Source: Cryptomeria japonica
Taxonomy: Eukaryota > Streptophyta > Pinopsida > Cupressales > Cupressaceae
Reading direction: 5' to 3'
Assembly: GCF_030272615.1 (NCBI RefSeq)
Contig: NC_081408.1
Location: 607,360,173 to 607,424,172 of the forward strand
Length of the DNA stretch: 64,000 nucleotides
The translations under genes were made by a program, and so were the position numbers. The first letter of the stretch is position 1, and each line of letters opens with the position of its first letter. The notes under the pieces are model-generated. The model did no database searches. It worked only from the letters and a program-made list of their open reading frames with translations, and was not told where the DNA came from. Of the stretch, positions 33,285-45,800 are shown piece by piece.

Positions 33285-34361
33285 ATGATTGCCATCTTTG
33301 CAAGCTTCATCATATTTCTAGATACTAAAATCAAGAACAATTTTATAACATTATATTTTGTTTTATGCATACTTATAGCATTAGTTGATCTCTAATAAAT
33401 GAATGTTTTGAGTATGTGAATGAATATCTTAAATTATCTTCTTAGATGATATCTATAATTCTCTAGTTTGGAAATGAACTAGGGTTAGTTGTTGAATACA
33501 ACTATAAAGGATAATATGAAATGTTTTCACTTTAAGTCAACATATAACAATTGGTTGGAAGGGCCAACTCAATGCTAAATTAGATTTGAAATCTAAGATA
33601 TTTGAGTCATTTATTTAAATTATGCAACTCACCTTGGACACTTGTTTGAATTAAAAAATCGATGCTTAGTGACAAATGGATAAATTTACGAATTGGGGCT
33701 ATTTCTTGGGTACTATTAAAAATGGAAATAGGTATGATTTATTTTATATGCAAACATTCCATAGAAATTGTGTTACTTGTACATTTATAATTGCATAAGG
33801 AATAACTAGATAGAATTGAGTTCAAACTAAGTGAAAAGAGAAATTTATGTAATTTTTAATATTGTATTTTTTCTATAGTTTGACTTTCATGGAAACTATC
33901 ATGAAAATGTATGGTAAAATAAAATTACATAGCTAACATGAAATTATATTTATTCATACATTCATAAAAAGAAAATTAAAAGTAAATCAATAAACAATGT
34001 CTTATAGCCATAAAAAAAAGATTATGGTGTTTGTGGATGTCTAAAATTAATTAAATTAAATATCTAATTAATTTAACCTTTTTACATAATTAATTGATTT
34101 AAGTATGTTTGTTCCTATTCTTCTTAAAATTAATTAAATGAAATTTAATTAATTTTGTCACTATAGCCCAATAATTAATTTGTCAATAAATTAATTGTTT
34201 CCCTATTCTTCTAAAGTCACCTAAATCATTATTTCTTATAAATCCCACGTAGTTAATTAATTTTAGTTAATTAACTTAACCTAAAGTGATTCCTACAAAT
34301 CACTTTTTCTAATCTTCACTTAGCCTAATTAATTCCTCTATAATCGTGCTTATCAATATCC
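33285..34361. other. AT-rich sequence, no gene recognised
   Basis: Rich in TTAATTAA words around 34030-34300. No coding, RNA or repeat structure that I can support. Confidence 0.5.
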
Positions 34362-34604
34362 CTAAATTTAAATGCCCCCACGTGTTAGTAGAGCTGGTCA
34401 AGTCTTGGGTGTTCATGCCTGAGGTCTTGGGTTTGATTCTCTGGCCTGAAATTACCCCATCACGGATACTTGGGGGTGGTGTTGGTTATCCCATGGTCGT
34501 AGGGACTTGTCTTTCCTCACAACTCGCCCCATAAAGGGAAATCGTTGGGCGGTGAGTCACGGGGATACCCTTCAAAATTTTTAAAAAAAAATCTCTAAAT
34601 TTAA
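34362..34604 (+). mobile_element. tRNA-derived SINE with target duplications
   Basis: Body about 34372-34594. An A-box-like TAGTAGAGCTGG lies near 34386, and the B box GGTTTGATTCT near 34430 is close to the consensus GGTTCGAATCC, at normal pol III spacing. The element ends in an A-run (34583-34591). CTAAATTTAA flanks both ends exactly (34362-34371 and 34595-34604), and the match extends to about 14 bp with one mismatch. No protein is encoded; such elements use LINE enzymes. It is too long, and not foldable enough, to be a tRNA gene. Confidence 0.8.
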
Positions 34605-35207
34605 TATTCCTATACTCATTCTCTTTCCTCATATCACATCCTCCTAACTTCCCCACTTACATTCTAATTCCTCGTTAACCCACCTAATCACCTCTCTTAA
34701 TCATTTGCACAATCCTAGTCCCATTTAATAGGAGCAAGTCAACTCTATGCCAACTCTTTTCCATAAATGGCTTTCCCCTCTCATCTTCTAAACCTTAAGT
34801 GTGCCTACTTTGGCCATGTCAAAGAATTTCAAATCCTTTTCACATTACAATGCCCTCTCTTCCCAATGAAATTTTAATTTATTTTCTCCTTTATTCTTCC
34901 TATGAAATCTTCTATTTGGTAATTTTTAATTCCCTTGTCCCTTCTCAAGGAATTTTTAATTCTTTTTTATTTCTCAAATGGCCTAGGGATCTCTTCCCCA
35001 TGCACCTTAAGGAGTGTGGAGACAAGAAATGCCTTTATGGAAAATCACTTGAACCTCACACCTTGTCCTCTCATTCCTTCCCATCACTTTCCTTCAATCT
35101 CCACCCTCCATTTCAAATCAATCTTGGTTGTTTTTTTGAAGTAATCCATATTTGAGTGGGAACTTGTGCTGAAAATACTTTTTGATCTTGTTGCAGGAAT
35201 TTTGTAG
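34605..35207. other. No gene recognised
   Basis: Pyrimidine-rich in part. A 118-codon open frame at 34799-35155 has no recognisable motif. No LTR or primer site is seen where element B should have its 5' end. Confidence 0.45.
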
Positions 35208-35713
35208 ATGACAAGTTCATCATAGAGAATATAGGTAGAGAAATTTAATGGAAGTAACTATGATATATGGAAGCTGAAGATGAAAGATATGTTAATAGAC
35301 TGAGATTTGTGGGATGTTGTTGATGCAAACATCTTAAGACCCTTAGATCCTACTACAACTACTTAGTATGATATTATGGACCGAAAAGATAAGGGTCTAA
35401 TAAGATTGTGCCTAGCAGACTCTGTTCTAATCAATGTCCATTAAGAGAATACTACAAAGAAGTAATGGACTAGGTTTGGTGAAATGCATCAAGCAAAATC
35501 CTTATTGAATTAGATTTTGTTGAGGAAGAAATTGTATTCCTTGAAGATGGAAGAGGGTGGAAAAATTGCAGACCACCTGGAGGCATTTAATTTTTGGTGG
35601 CTCAATTGGTATTTGTTGGTGTTAAATTGGACGAAGAGGAGAAATGCTAGATCTTTCTTTTTTATTTGCCCGATTTATTGGATTCTCTTGTTATGGCTAT
35701 CGATAGTACTTCT
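35208..35713 (+). pseudogene. Element B gag, 5' part (split by element A)
   Basis: Copia capsid protein. ATG at 35208 opens MTSSS, then two TAG stops in a row of residues that fit Gln, then VEKFNGSNYDIWKLKMKDML, the classic copia gag start. LRKKLYSLKMEEGGKIADHL follows near 35520, then a frameshift, then LVAQLVFVGVKLDEEEKC and DLLDSLVMAIDST at the junction. The reading resumes at 52683 beyond element A. At least one frameshift and several stops. No LTR or primer site lies upstream, so B has lost its 5' end. Confidence 0.78.
35709..35713. other. Target duplication of element A, left copy
   Basis: CTTCT here pairs with CTTTT at 52678-52682, one mismatch. Both copies lie within the gag of element B. 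Confidence 0.7.
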
Positions 35714-37258
35714 TGTTGCCATTATATTTTCATTGATGTCAACTCGTAAGTATGTCAACCAGCATGCAAGATGTTATTACCGGCATTGGAGATTGTTGGC
35801 ATGTTGATGTCAACTAGTAAGTTTGTCAACCAGTAAGCAAGAAAACCTAGCAAGTGCAGTCTGATATAACATGTTCTAATCGACAGAACAAAGAAGTGCA
35901 TGATATGAAAGTTAACTAGTTAGTGTTTACCCGTAGCATGTTCAATCGATGAACAAAGTTTAACCGACACAATAAAGTGAGTTGGATGCTGAGAGAGATG
36001 TCACGTGGACTCCAAGTGGTGAACATGTAGTGGTAGGTTAATGGTGCGTCGGTGAGGTAGTTGTCGACTAAGTTCGTATTAAATGTTGACCATGAAAAAC
36101 ATGGATCAGTTGCAGAGGATTGCAGATCAATGCAGATCAAAGGGAAGAGATTTTATTCTTTGACATCATGATCGAAGCAGGATATTTGATTATCTTGTTG
36201 ATCTGGAGAAAGAAACTACTAGATAATTTATTGTAATCGACAAAATCAGGACTCACGAACAGAGTCCAGTTTGCTAAATATAGTAAATGTGCATAGGAAG
36301 AATAAAATAGGACACTATTTTTTGTTTAACTATTGCAAGTTGTAGTTTCAAGAAGATGATATCTGATTTGATACGGATTGATGTTGGTGAAGAAAACCCT
36401 AAGTGTGTGAAGTTTGAGTTTTTGTTTTGGCGGGAAAGCATTTATATAATATGCAGATAAAAAACTTAAGTATGTTGATAGAGGATGCCTGATGAGAGAT
36501 ATGATATAGTGAATCTTTGGGAAGAAAGAATTGATCAGTCTAAGTGTGATAGAAAATATTGAAGTGACCAAGTGCTGGAGAAGAATCGGTAAGGAAGGTT
36601 TAAAGGGTAAGGATTAAGGTAACCGGTAAACTGTTACAAAGGCTAACATTCTATTAAACTGACCGTGTCTGAACCAGTAAGAGAGCAGCAAAGAGTGAAG
36701 GAGAGTAGAGTGAATTTTTTAGAAGATCCATCAAGGCAAAAACTAAGTTGTAAAGGATTTAGATAGTAAGAATAGAGTACAGGTAGAAAAGAGAAGCAGT
36801 GTAACAAAAAAGAGTTCAATTGGCAAAGTGAATAGTTTCCAGGTGTTAAAAAAAATCATTTGTAACAAGGTGTTTATCATTGTATTGATTTATATCTCAT
36901 TGTATTTCACTGAGTGGATGCTTGGTGTAGGGGTTGGTTCTCCTTGATTTGGTGCTCATAATAGAATAGGGGTTGGTGCTCCTTTGGGTAGGTGCCCATA
37001 AATTGCTATGGGTTGGTTCCCTAAACATTGTAAAACTGTTATTTCATGGTGAGGGTGGATTGGAGTAGTAGATCTCTAGCAACATTTCTCACCAACATTT
37101 TTCCCACATTTTGTTATCCTCGTATATCAGTGTTATGTGATGTGATCTTGTGTGTGATTGCTTGTTAGTTCTTTCATTATCCATCGGTTGCACACATTGT
37201 TTGAAATTGTTTATAATCACTGATTCACTCCCCTCTTAGTGATATCTTGTGTTCTACA
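35714..37258 (+). repeat. Element A 5' LTR
   Basis: 1545 bp, TGTTGCCATTATATT to TTGTGTTCTACA. A candidate TATA box (TTTATATAAT) is at 36441-36450. Confidence 0.9.
36926..37036 (+). repeat. GGGGTTGGTGCTCCTT tandem motif in the A LTR
   Basis: Three imperfect units of GGGTTGGTGCTCC / GGTGCCC. The motif recurs in the 3' LTR at about 52345-52450 and, on the opposite strand, in both C LTRs. Confidence 0.75.
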
Positions 37259-37276
37259 ATTGTTATCAGAACCTTA
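37259..37276 (+). other. Element A primer binding site
   Basis: TTGTTATCAGAACC, a decayed form of TTGGTATCAGAGCC, directly after the 5' LTR. Confidence 0.75.
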
Positions 37277-37333
37277 GGTTCCCTGTTTGTCAAAGCTTTC
37301 TCTAGCTTGGGTAGATTCTGATTTAAGAACACA

Positions 37334-40300
37334 ATGGAAAGGAATGAGTCCTCCTCTTCCAAAGCTCCCATGTTTGATGGTACCAACTATGCCTTCTAGA
37401 GAAGATGAATGGAAACCTATATGTCCTCCCTAGGTTATGATGTTTGGATGTCTATGAATAATGGGTATATTGTCCCTAATAATCCTCCTATAGATCCAGA
37501 TGCTAAGAAGGAACACAAAAACAATGCCAAGGCCAAGCATGCTATTCTCAGTGGACTGTCTGATAATGAGTTTGTTAAGGTTATGCACTGCTCATCTACC
37601 AAGAAAATGTGGAATAGGTTCAATAGATTTTTTGAAGGAGATGTCAAAGTTAAGGAGGCTAAACTGCAAACACTAAGAGGTTAGCTTGAAGGCTTGAAGA
37701 TGAAAGATGAAGAGAAGATTGCTGATTATCTTCATAGAATTGAGGAAACAGGGAACACTATTAGAGGACTTGGAGAAGATATAGTTGATGAAGTTATTGT
37801 CAAAAAGTTACTTAGATCACTCACATCTAAGTATGACACAAAGGTCTCTGCAATAGAAGAATCCAAGGATATGAAAACCTTTACAATGGATGAGTTGTTT
37901 GGGTTCCTAACTGCTTATGAGATGAGAACAACTGGTAAAGGAACTTCAAAGAAAGAGGCTTCTTTCAACTCCATCAAAAAGGGTAAGGAAGAAATTACTC
38001 ATGGAGAGTCAAGTGAAGATTCAGACACAATGGTAAAAAAATTTGTAAGGAATCTTAAAGGAGGATCCAGTAAGTACAAAGGAAAATCAGATCTCAAATG
38101 TTCTAAGTGTGGTAAAATAGGACACTTTGCTTCAAAATGTCCCTATAGTGAGAATGCTGGAGAGGATAAAAAAAGAACTAGTAGACCTTCAGGTAAGGAT
38201 TAAAAAAAGAATGCCTACCGACAAGATATAAGAAGCCACTAGAAGTGGAACAACCTGTATACTTTTGAAGATGATGCCATAGATAAAGAGAGTGCCTCAG
38301 AAAATGACTATTGTGAGGATGAAAAAAAAACCAATCTCTTTATGGCACTAGATGAATTATTTGATGAAGATAATGAAGATGAAGACATTGAAGCTCAAGT
38401 GGACCTAGAAGGTGAGCTCATAAGTTCTCTTGAGGAGTTGAGTAAAACAAGAAGAGATCTCAAGAAGGTTAAGTCTGGTGTTGTTGAAGAACAAGACCAT
38501 TTGAAGCAATCCCTGTATGAGTCCAAGAAAACAATTTCTGATTTGAAACTCCAATTGGAAGAGGCCAAGAGGATATGTGAAGTTACATCCTCTGATTTGA
38601 TAAAGAAAGATAAGGAGCATCACAATTTGGAAGAATAAATTGCAAGGCTCAGAAAGGAGCTTGAAAAGAGAAAGGATGAGTTGAAGATGAGGATAAAGTA
38701 TGAGAGCTTCACTGAAGCCTTGGATAAAATGTTGAGTAATCAAAAGCACTCAAAAGATACTAGAGGTTTAGGATTTGAAGAGGGATAGAGTTCAAATAGA
38801 AAAGACACATCTGACAAGGACATACAATTTACTTATTCAAGTGAGAGTAAAGAAAAACAAACCTTTACTATCAACAAAGCTACCAAGAAGAAGACCTATG
38901 TCGAAGCTACAATAAATTTGCGTGTGAACTGGAATGGATAGAACTGGAAGGCTCATTCTTTATACTAGAATGCAAACCACAAAGACAAGTTAAAGATTGA
39001 TGAAGAGGGGTTCACTAAAGTCAATAGAATGAGATGAAAACATTCGGTGAGACAAATTTTTGCTGGTCCAATGCAACAAGATTGGTATGTACCCAAATTC
39101 CATGGTTACTATTATTAGTGAAATAAGTTTGGTCATAGAATTGTTGATTGAAGTTTTTTGTGTAAGCCCCCTACTAGTTTTGAAAGCAGAAATTCATTTG
39201 CTACACTCGGGGAGATGAATGTCACTTGTTATCAATGTAATGGTTCTGGTCATAAGAGTTATGAATGTAGGAGAAGTCAGTTAGTATCATACAATATTTT
39301 TTAAAATTTATCATTCAATGTCAATGTGAAATGCTATCATTGTCAAAATGATGGCCACATTGCAAAGAATTGCAAACTTAGGACTTATAAGCAAAAGAAG
39401 TCAGTACCAGATTAGAAACTGGAAGCAAAACCAAAGCAAAAAATTGCAATTGACAAGAAAAAGGAAGCCAACCCGGTTTAGGTTCAGAAGGTTAAGAATA
39501 AAGTAGAATCAAGTCTGATTGTGCAAACTGCCCTGCATGCAAAAAGAAGAAATTTATGGGTTGTAGATAGTAGATGTTCAAATCATATGAGTAGATACAA
39601 AAAGAAGTTCATCAAGTTTGATGATTGTAATGGAGGTTTGATGTGGTTTGGAGACAACTCTTCCCTCAAGATAAAAGGAAAAGGTACCCTAAACATAGAT
39701 GGAAAATTAAAAGCACATGATGTATACTATGTGGAAGGACTAAAGCATAATTTTCTAAGTGTGAGTCAAATGTGTGATAAAGGATACAAATACACATTTA
39801 ACTCTACCGGTTGTCAAATAAGGAAGGATAGTAATGGACAAATTGTTGCACAAGGTAAAAGGACAGATGGAAATGTGTACAATCTAAGGGAATTCTTTGA
39901 GTACCAATGCATGATGGGACAAGTAGATGAGATTTGGTTGTGGCACATAAGATTAGGCCATATAAATTTTGATAATTTGGTCAAAGTAAGAAAGAAAGGT
40001 TATGTAAGACATATACCATCGATCATCAAATTGGCAAGTACTTTTTGCAATGAATGTCAAAGAGGTAAGTAGACTAAGGTAACCTTCAAGATAAAATAAC
40101 ATAATACATCAAGGCCCTTATAAATTGTGCATACAGATCTGTGTGGTCCAACCAGAACAAGAGCTTTAGCCGGTGAGAGATACTTCATGTTGTTTATTGA
40201 TGATTTATCAAGAATGACATGGGTGACTTTTCTACATGAGAAATCCTAAGCTTATGAGAGGTTCAAAATCTTTCAAAAAATGGTTGAGAAGGAAAGTGGA

Positions 40301-41308
40301 TGCAAGCTGAAGTGTCTGAGATAAGACCGGGGTGGTGAGTTCACATCAAATGAGTTTTTAGACTACTATGAGAGGCATGGAATTAGAAGACAATATTCGG
40401 CCCCAAGAACACCAGAACAAAATGGTGTTGTAGAAAGGAAAAATTGAATTGTCAAGATGGCTAGAACTATGTTGATTGAGACAAACATACCAGATATGTA
40501 TTGGAAGGAAGTAATACATAATGTTGTATATATATTAAACTGGGTTTAGCTAAGAACAAATAGAAGAATGACACCTTATGAACTGTGGTATGATCGAAAG
40601 CCATCAGTTAAATATTTAAAAGTGTTTGGAAGTAAATGCTCCATCAAGAGAGATGAAGATAGTTTAGGTGGTTTTGATTCTAGGAGTGATGAAGGCATCT
40701 TCTTGGGTTACTCTAATCACAACAAAGCCTACAAATGCTACAATAAAATACTGAGAAGAGTCATTGAAAGTGTGCATGTAAGAATTAATGAAGATTTACA
40801 TAAAGGCAAACAAGCACATGTAAACTAGTATGATGATTCATGTGATGAAGATGAAGTTCAATCAGAAAATGAATCAGGAGAAGCACCCAATAAGACCCTT
40901 AATAGATATGTGCATAAAAAACACCCAGAAGAGAAGATTATAGGAAATAAAAGTGATGGCATACAAACAAGAAGAAGACTTACCCAAAACAATGAACAAG
41001 TGAATTTCTCCCTCATGAATGAAATGGAACTCAAAACATTCAATGAGGCCAACAAAAGTGACATATGGATGGATGCTATGGAAGAAGAGCTACAACAGAT
41101 TGAAAACAAAAAGACTTGGGAATTAGTTCCTAGACCAACAAATAAGAATGTCATAGGTACTAAATGGGTCTACGGGAACAAGATGACTGAAGAAGGTAAG
41201 ATTGTCAAGCATAAAGTAAGGTTAGTGTGCAAAGGGTTTTCTCAAGTAGAAGAAATCGGTTTTGAAGAAACATTTGCAATGGTTGCAATACTTGAGGCTA
41301 TTAGAATC
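37334..41308 (+). pseudogene. Element A gag-pol, 5' part (gag, protease, integrase, start of RT)
   Basis: A single frame with many stops and no frameshift. Gag: MERNESSSSKAPMFDGTNY, LQTLR, KIADYL, LLRSLTSKYDTKVSAIEES and a good knuckle CSKCGKIGHFASKC (about 38100). Then a coiled coil (38342-38760), GLGF and three more knuckles, one intact (CYHCQNDGHIAKNC, about 39335). Protease active site reads DSRC instead of DSGC (about 39567). Integrase: LWHIRLGHINFDNL, CNECQRGK, DRGGEF, QNGVVERKN. RT begins at about 41060 (WMDAMEEELQQIENKKTW) and stops at the C insertion. Example stops: TAG 37682-37684, 40826-40828. The Trp and Arg codons after TNYAF are also stops. Confidence 0.92.
41304..41308. other. 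Target duplication of element C, left copy
   Basis: GAATC here pairs with GAATG at 49300-49304, one mismatch. The right copy gives the Met codon expected in the RT of element A. Confidence 0.8.
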
Positions 41309-42744
41309 TGTTGAGCACAGAGTACCACTGAGAGGGGGGGTCAATTAGTGGTTCCTAAGCTTTTCCTTTTCTGATCTAACTTGAGAATATCAATTATGTA
41401 CTTAATCACTTAAACAGTCAAACCGGTAATACAAGAAAGAAACCTAAAGTGACCATACACACATGAGTAACTCACAACACTAGATTTATGAGGAAAACTC
41501 AATATGGGAAAAACCTCGATGAGAAAAGCTGTTGAAGACTACTGCTCCAATCCAGCCTCACAAGTAAAACATAGATTTACAAAGATTTTGGGCACCAACC
41601 CAAGGAGCACTAACCCCTGCACTTTTAGGGCACCAACCCAAGGAGCACTAACCCCTGCAATTTTAGGGAACCAACCCAAGGAACACCAACCCCTACACCA
41701 AGCTTCAACTTGGCAATGTATATTGAAATACTATTTAAATATAATTAAGGCTTCTTGCTACAAATGAATTCTGCAACTCTCGAATAAATTAACTCTTTTG
41801 TTATCTTTTTTCCCTTTCATACACAGTCTTTTAATACACTATGTCACACTAGGATGCTACTTGCTTTGCCACACCTTATCGGTTAGGATCAACTTCTTGA
41901 CTATGATACTGTTGATAGAATCCTCTCACTGGTTTTCTTGCTCACTCATATTGTAACCTAATTAGAACCCCTTCTCAAGTTTTCTCCTTGCTCACTCTCA
42001 CTTCTCTCTTTTGCTCAATCTTCATAACAACATCATTCTCACTTTCTATCCATAGCTCCCATTTCTTATTAGATGATTTCCCACCAAAAAGCAATTCAAA
42101 TTTTTCATGGCTAGGATTTCCTCACCATCTACGAGGAAAACCAAATCCATTCAGATCTTGTGTGATCTGATCACCTTGATGTCCATCTATTTATCTCTAT
42201 CATTTTTGTGCCTTTTAAGACACATTTTCCAAACAAGGGAAACACAATCCATTATATAGATCTACATCTGTCAAACTGCTATTAATACCGTAGTTGTTTC
42301 CTTCTTGAGGTATTCTTTCAATCTAATATTCTTTCTTTGATCCAGGCGCCAACTACTCCCCTGATCTTCCTCTATCATTCCTTCTTCCTCGAGCTACAAT
42401 CAGTCTGATGCAATCCCTTGATTTGCAGTTCCTTCATTAATGGTGAATATCTATTTCATCAACCCTATGGATGAAGCTTCACCAACCACACCCTACTTTC
42501 CACCTCAACTTCACACAGCATCACACCAATCAAGACACGACCTACCAATATGCAGTTGGTCTGCTAAACACATGCCGGTAAAACCCTTTGCCAATAGAGT
42601 ATTCTTCTTCTGTTGGTCGATATAGCATCTTGTATCGGCTACACATCTTAACATTTTGCCTCTTCATCATAAACAAGCAACCATTCTCCATGGTCAATCT
42701 CCACTAGTTGACATCAATGACAACTTAGTGCCAAAATGCTGACA
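41309..42744 (-). repeat. Element C 3' LTR
   Basis: On the plus strand it starts TGTTGAGCACAGAGTACC and ends CCAAAATGCTGACA. A TATA-like word (minus-strand TCTATATAAT) is at 42251-42260, matched at about 48806-48815 in the other LTR. Confidence 0.93.
41587..41700 (-). repeat. Triple tandem motif in the C LTR
   Basis: Three units of about 38 bp, GGCACCAACCCAAGGAGC plus ACTAACCCC, also in the 5' LTR at about 48138-48254. It is the reverse complement of the motif in the A LTR. Confidence 0.8.
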
Positions 42745-42757
42745 ATCTCTCCCTTTG
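42745..42757 (-). other. Element C polypurine tract
   Basis: CCAAAGGGAGAGAT on the minus strand, directly before the 3' LTR. Confidence 0.8.
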
Positions 42758-42887
42758 GCATTGATGTCAACTTCTCATAGTCCACTCCATACTGGTACAT
42801 TTCTCCCCCTTTGACATAATGACAAAGGGTACTTGTGCACTCCCCCTTTGGTCCATACCATGCTTCTCTTAAGTCACATAAACCTTC

Positions 42888-45800
42888 CTAGGCAGATGAT
42901 ACAACTCCCAACTTGTGTCAGAGGTACTCAAATGTGCTTACCGGTAGTGGTTTGGTGAAAATGTCTGCTACTTGTTCACTAGTAGGAACATAGTCCATTC
43001 GTACCTCTTGTAGTGGTATTTGATTGCAATGTGTTTTGTCTTGGAATGCATGGCTGGATTCTTTGCTATGTTGATTTTACTCGAATTGTCACACCAGGTG
43101 AGAATGGGATCAGTGATGTCCACTTGGATATCTTTGAGATTCTAATTCATCCAAAGCACCTAAAAGAAACATGTAGCAACAACAATGTACTCAATTTCAG
43201 CATTAGATAGGGAGACTAAGTCCTACTTCTTGCTATGCCATTAGACCAACCAGTCACCCAGAAAGAATGCACCATTGCTTGTGCTCTTTCTATCATCAAT
43301 GCATCCTACCCAATTGGCATTAGTGTATGCTTCCAAAATAAAATTTCCCTATTTAGGATACCACAAACCATAGTTGAGCATTCCTTGTAGATACCTAAAA
43401 ATTATGCTCACAACATTCATGTGTGACTACTTTGGTGCAGCTTGAAATCTGGTCACCATGCATACTGCCTGAACAATATCTGGCATTGAAGCAATTAGAT
43501 ATAGTAGACTCCCTATCATGGATCTGTACAAAGTTTGATCCACTACCGGTGATTCATCATTCTTACTCAATTTGCTGCCAGTCACCATGCGAGTACTTAC
43601 CAGTTTGCAATCTTCTAGTTGGAATTTCTTCAGCATCTCCTTTGCATACTTGACTTGTTAGATAAAGATTCCTTTATCTTTCTATAGTATCTGCAAGCCA
43701 AGGAAGTAAGTCAATTCACCAAGCATTGACATCTCAAATTTTGACTGCATCTAATCAACAAACTCTTTGCAGAGAGTATCCTTGTTGCCACCAAAGATGA
43801 TGTCATCTACATACACAACCACAATAATCATGTGATTCCCATCTTTCCTTATGTACAAATTGTTGTCAACACTTCCCTTTTTGAATCCTCACTCCTTCAA
43901 ATACAGATCCAATCTTGAGTACCATGCTCTAGGGGCTTGCTTTAAACCATATAGACCTTTTTTAAATCGACATACAAATATCTCATCATCATGCAGCAAA
44001 AATCCTTCAGGTCGCTCCATGTATACTTCTTCTAAATTTCCATTTAGAAAAGCAGATTTTACATCCATTTGGTACACTTTGTAGCCCTTGTAGGTAGAGT
44101 AAGCTAGAAACATCCTAATTGCTTCTAATCTAGCCACTGGTGTAAATGTTTCTTCAAAGTCAATCCCTTCTACTTGAGAGTATCCTTTGCACACTAGTCT
44201 AGCTTTATGCCTCACAACCTTACCTTCTTCATTCATTTTGTTCTGGTAGACCCACTTTATGCCAATGATGTTCTTGTCTTCCGGTCTAGGGAATAATTCA
44301 CAAGTATTGTTCTTCTCAATCTGGTGCATTTCTTCTTCCATGGCATCCATCCACTCTTGTTTCTTGCTAGCCTCAATGAAAGTTTTGGGTTCAACTTCAG
44401 TCATGAGGCATAGGTTAACTTGTTCATCATTTCGAGTAAGTCTTCTTCTAGTTTGCACACCATCACTCTTATTTCCCAAAATTTTCTCTTCCAGATGATT
44501 CAACTGTACATACCAGTTGGGAACCTTCTGAGGTGCTTCCTGTAGTTTAGTGTCAGACTGAAATTCATTATTTTCATTAGAGTCATCATACTAGTTAATG
44601 TGTGGTTGACATTCTTTGTGCATATCCTCATCGACTCTTACATGCACACTTTCAATAATTCTTCTTAGTATTTTATTGTAGCATTTGTAGGTTTTGTTGT
44701 TAGATGAGTAACCAAGGAAGATCCCTTCATCACTTCTAGAGTCAAAGCTTCCCAAACCATCCATATCTTTCTTAATCAATCACTTGCTTCCAAAAACTTT
44801 GAAATATTTGACTGAGGGCTTCCGTTCATACCATAATTCATAAGGTGTCATCTTGTTTGTTCTTAACTGAACTCGGTTCAAGGTGAATGCATTAGTATGA
44901 ACAAATTCTTTCCAATAGGTATCTGGCAGACTAGCCTCATTCAACATAGTTCTGGTCATCTCCTTGACTATTTTGTTCTTCCTTTCTACCACACCATTTT
45001 GCTATGGTGTTCTAGGAGTAGAGTATTGCCTTCTAATTCCATGTTTTTCACAATAATCTTCAAATTCATTTGATGCAAACTCTCCACCCCTATTTGATCT
45101 TAGACATTTTAATTTGTACCCACTTTCCTTTTCTACCATCTTCTGAAAGATCTTGAATCTTTCAAAAGCTTGTGATTTATTTTGCAAGAAGGTGACCCAT
45201 GTCATCCTTTAGTAGTCATCAATGAAGAGCATAAATTATCTTTCACCGGCAAGTGCTCTTGTTCTAGTTGGACCACATAGATCTATATGCACAATTTCAA
45301 GTGGCTTTGAGGTGTTGCCCTCCTTTGTCTTGAAACTTACTCTTGTTTGCTTGCCTTTTACACATTCATCACAAAATGTGTTTACCAGCTTGATGATGGG
45401 TGGAATATTCGTCACACACCCCTTTTTGCTTACTACAACTAAGTTATCAAAATTTATGTGGTCTAATCTTCTGTGCCACAACCAACTTTCATCTACTTGT
45501 CCTAACATACATTGGGACTCATAGCATTCCTTCAGATTATAAACATTTCCATCAGTTCTCTTTCCTTCTGTCACAACTTTACTGGTACTGTCTTTCTTTA
45601 TCGAACAACCGATTGATTCAAAGGTGAATTTGTAACCTTTGTCACACATCTGACTCACACTCAGCAGATTATATTTGAGGCCTTCCACATAATATACATC
45701 ATGTGCATTCGATTTTCCATCAATGCTTAGTGTTCATTTTCCCTTTATTTTGATGGAGGAATTGTCTCCAAACCTTACTGATCCACCATTCCAATCTTCA

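Noticed and set aside
31825-33289. Solo LTR with target duplication
   Set aside because: Flanks AGCTT and ATGAT do not match, and a gag start lies next to the inner end, so a truncated element is more likely.
34372-34594. tRNA gene
   Set aside because: The A and B boxes are present, but there is no cloverleaf; length, A-tail and target duplications show a SINE.
34799-35155. 118-codon ORF as a host gene
   Set aside because: No motif, biased composition and no supporting signals.
42440-42625. Short ORFs inside C LTRs
   Set aside because: LTRs are non-coding, and the frames differ between the two LTR copies.
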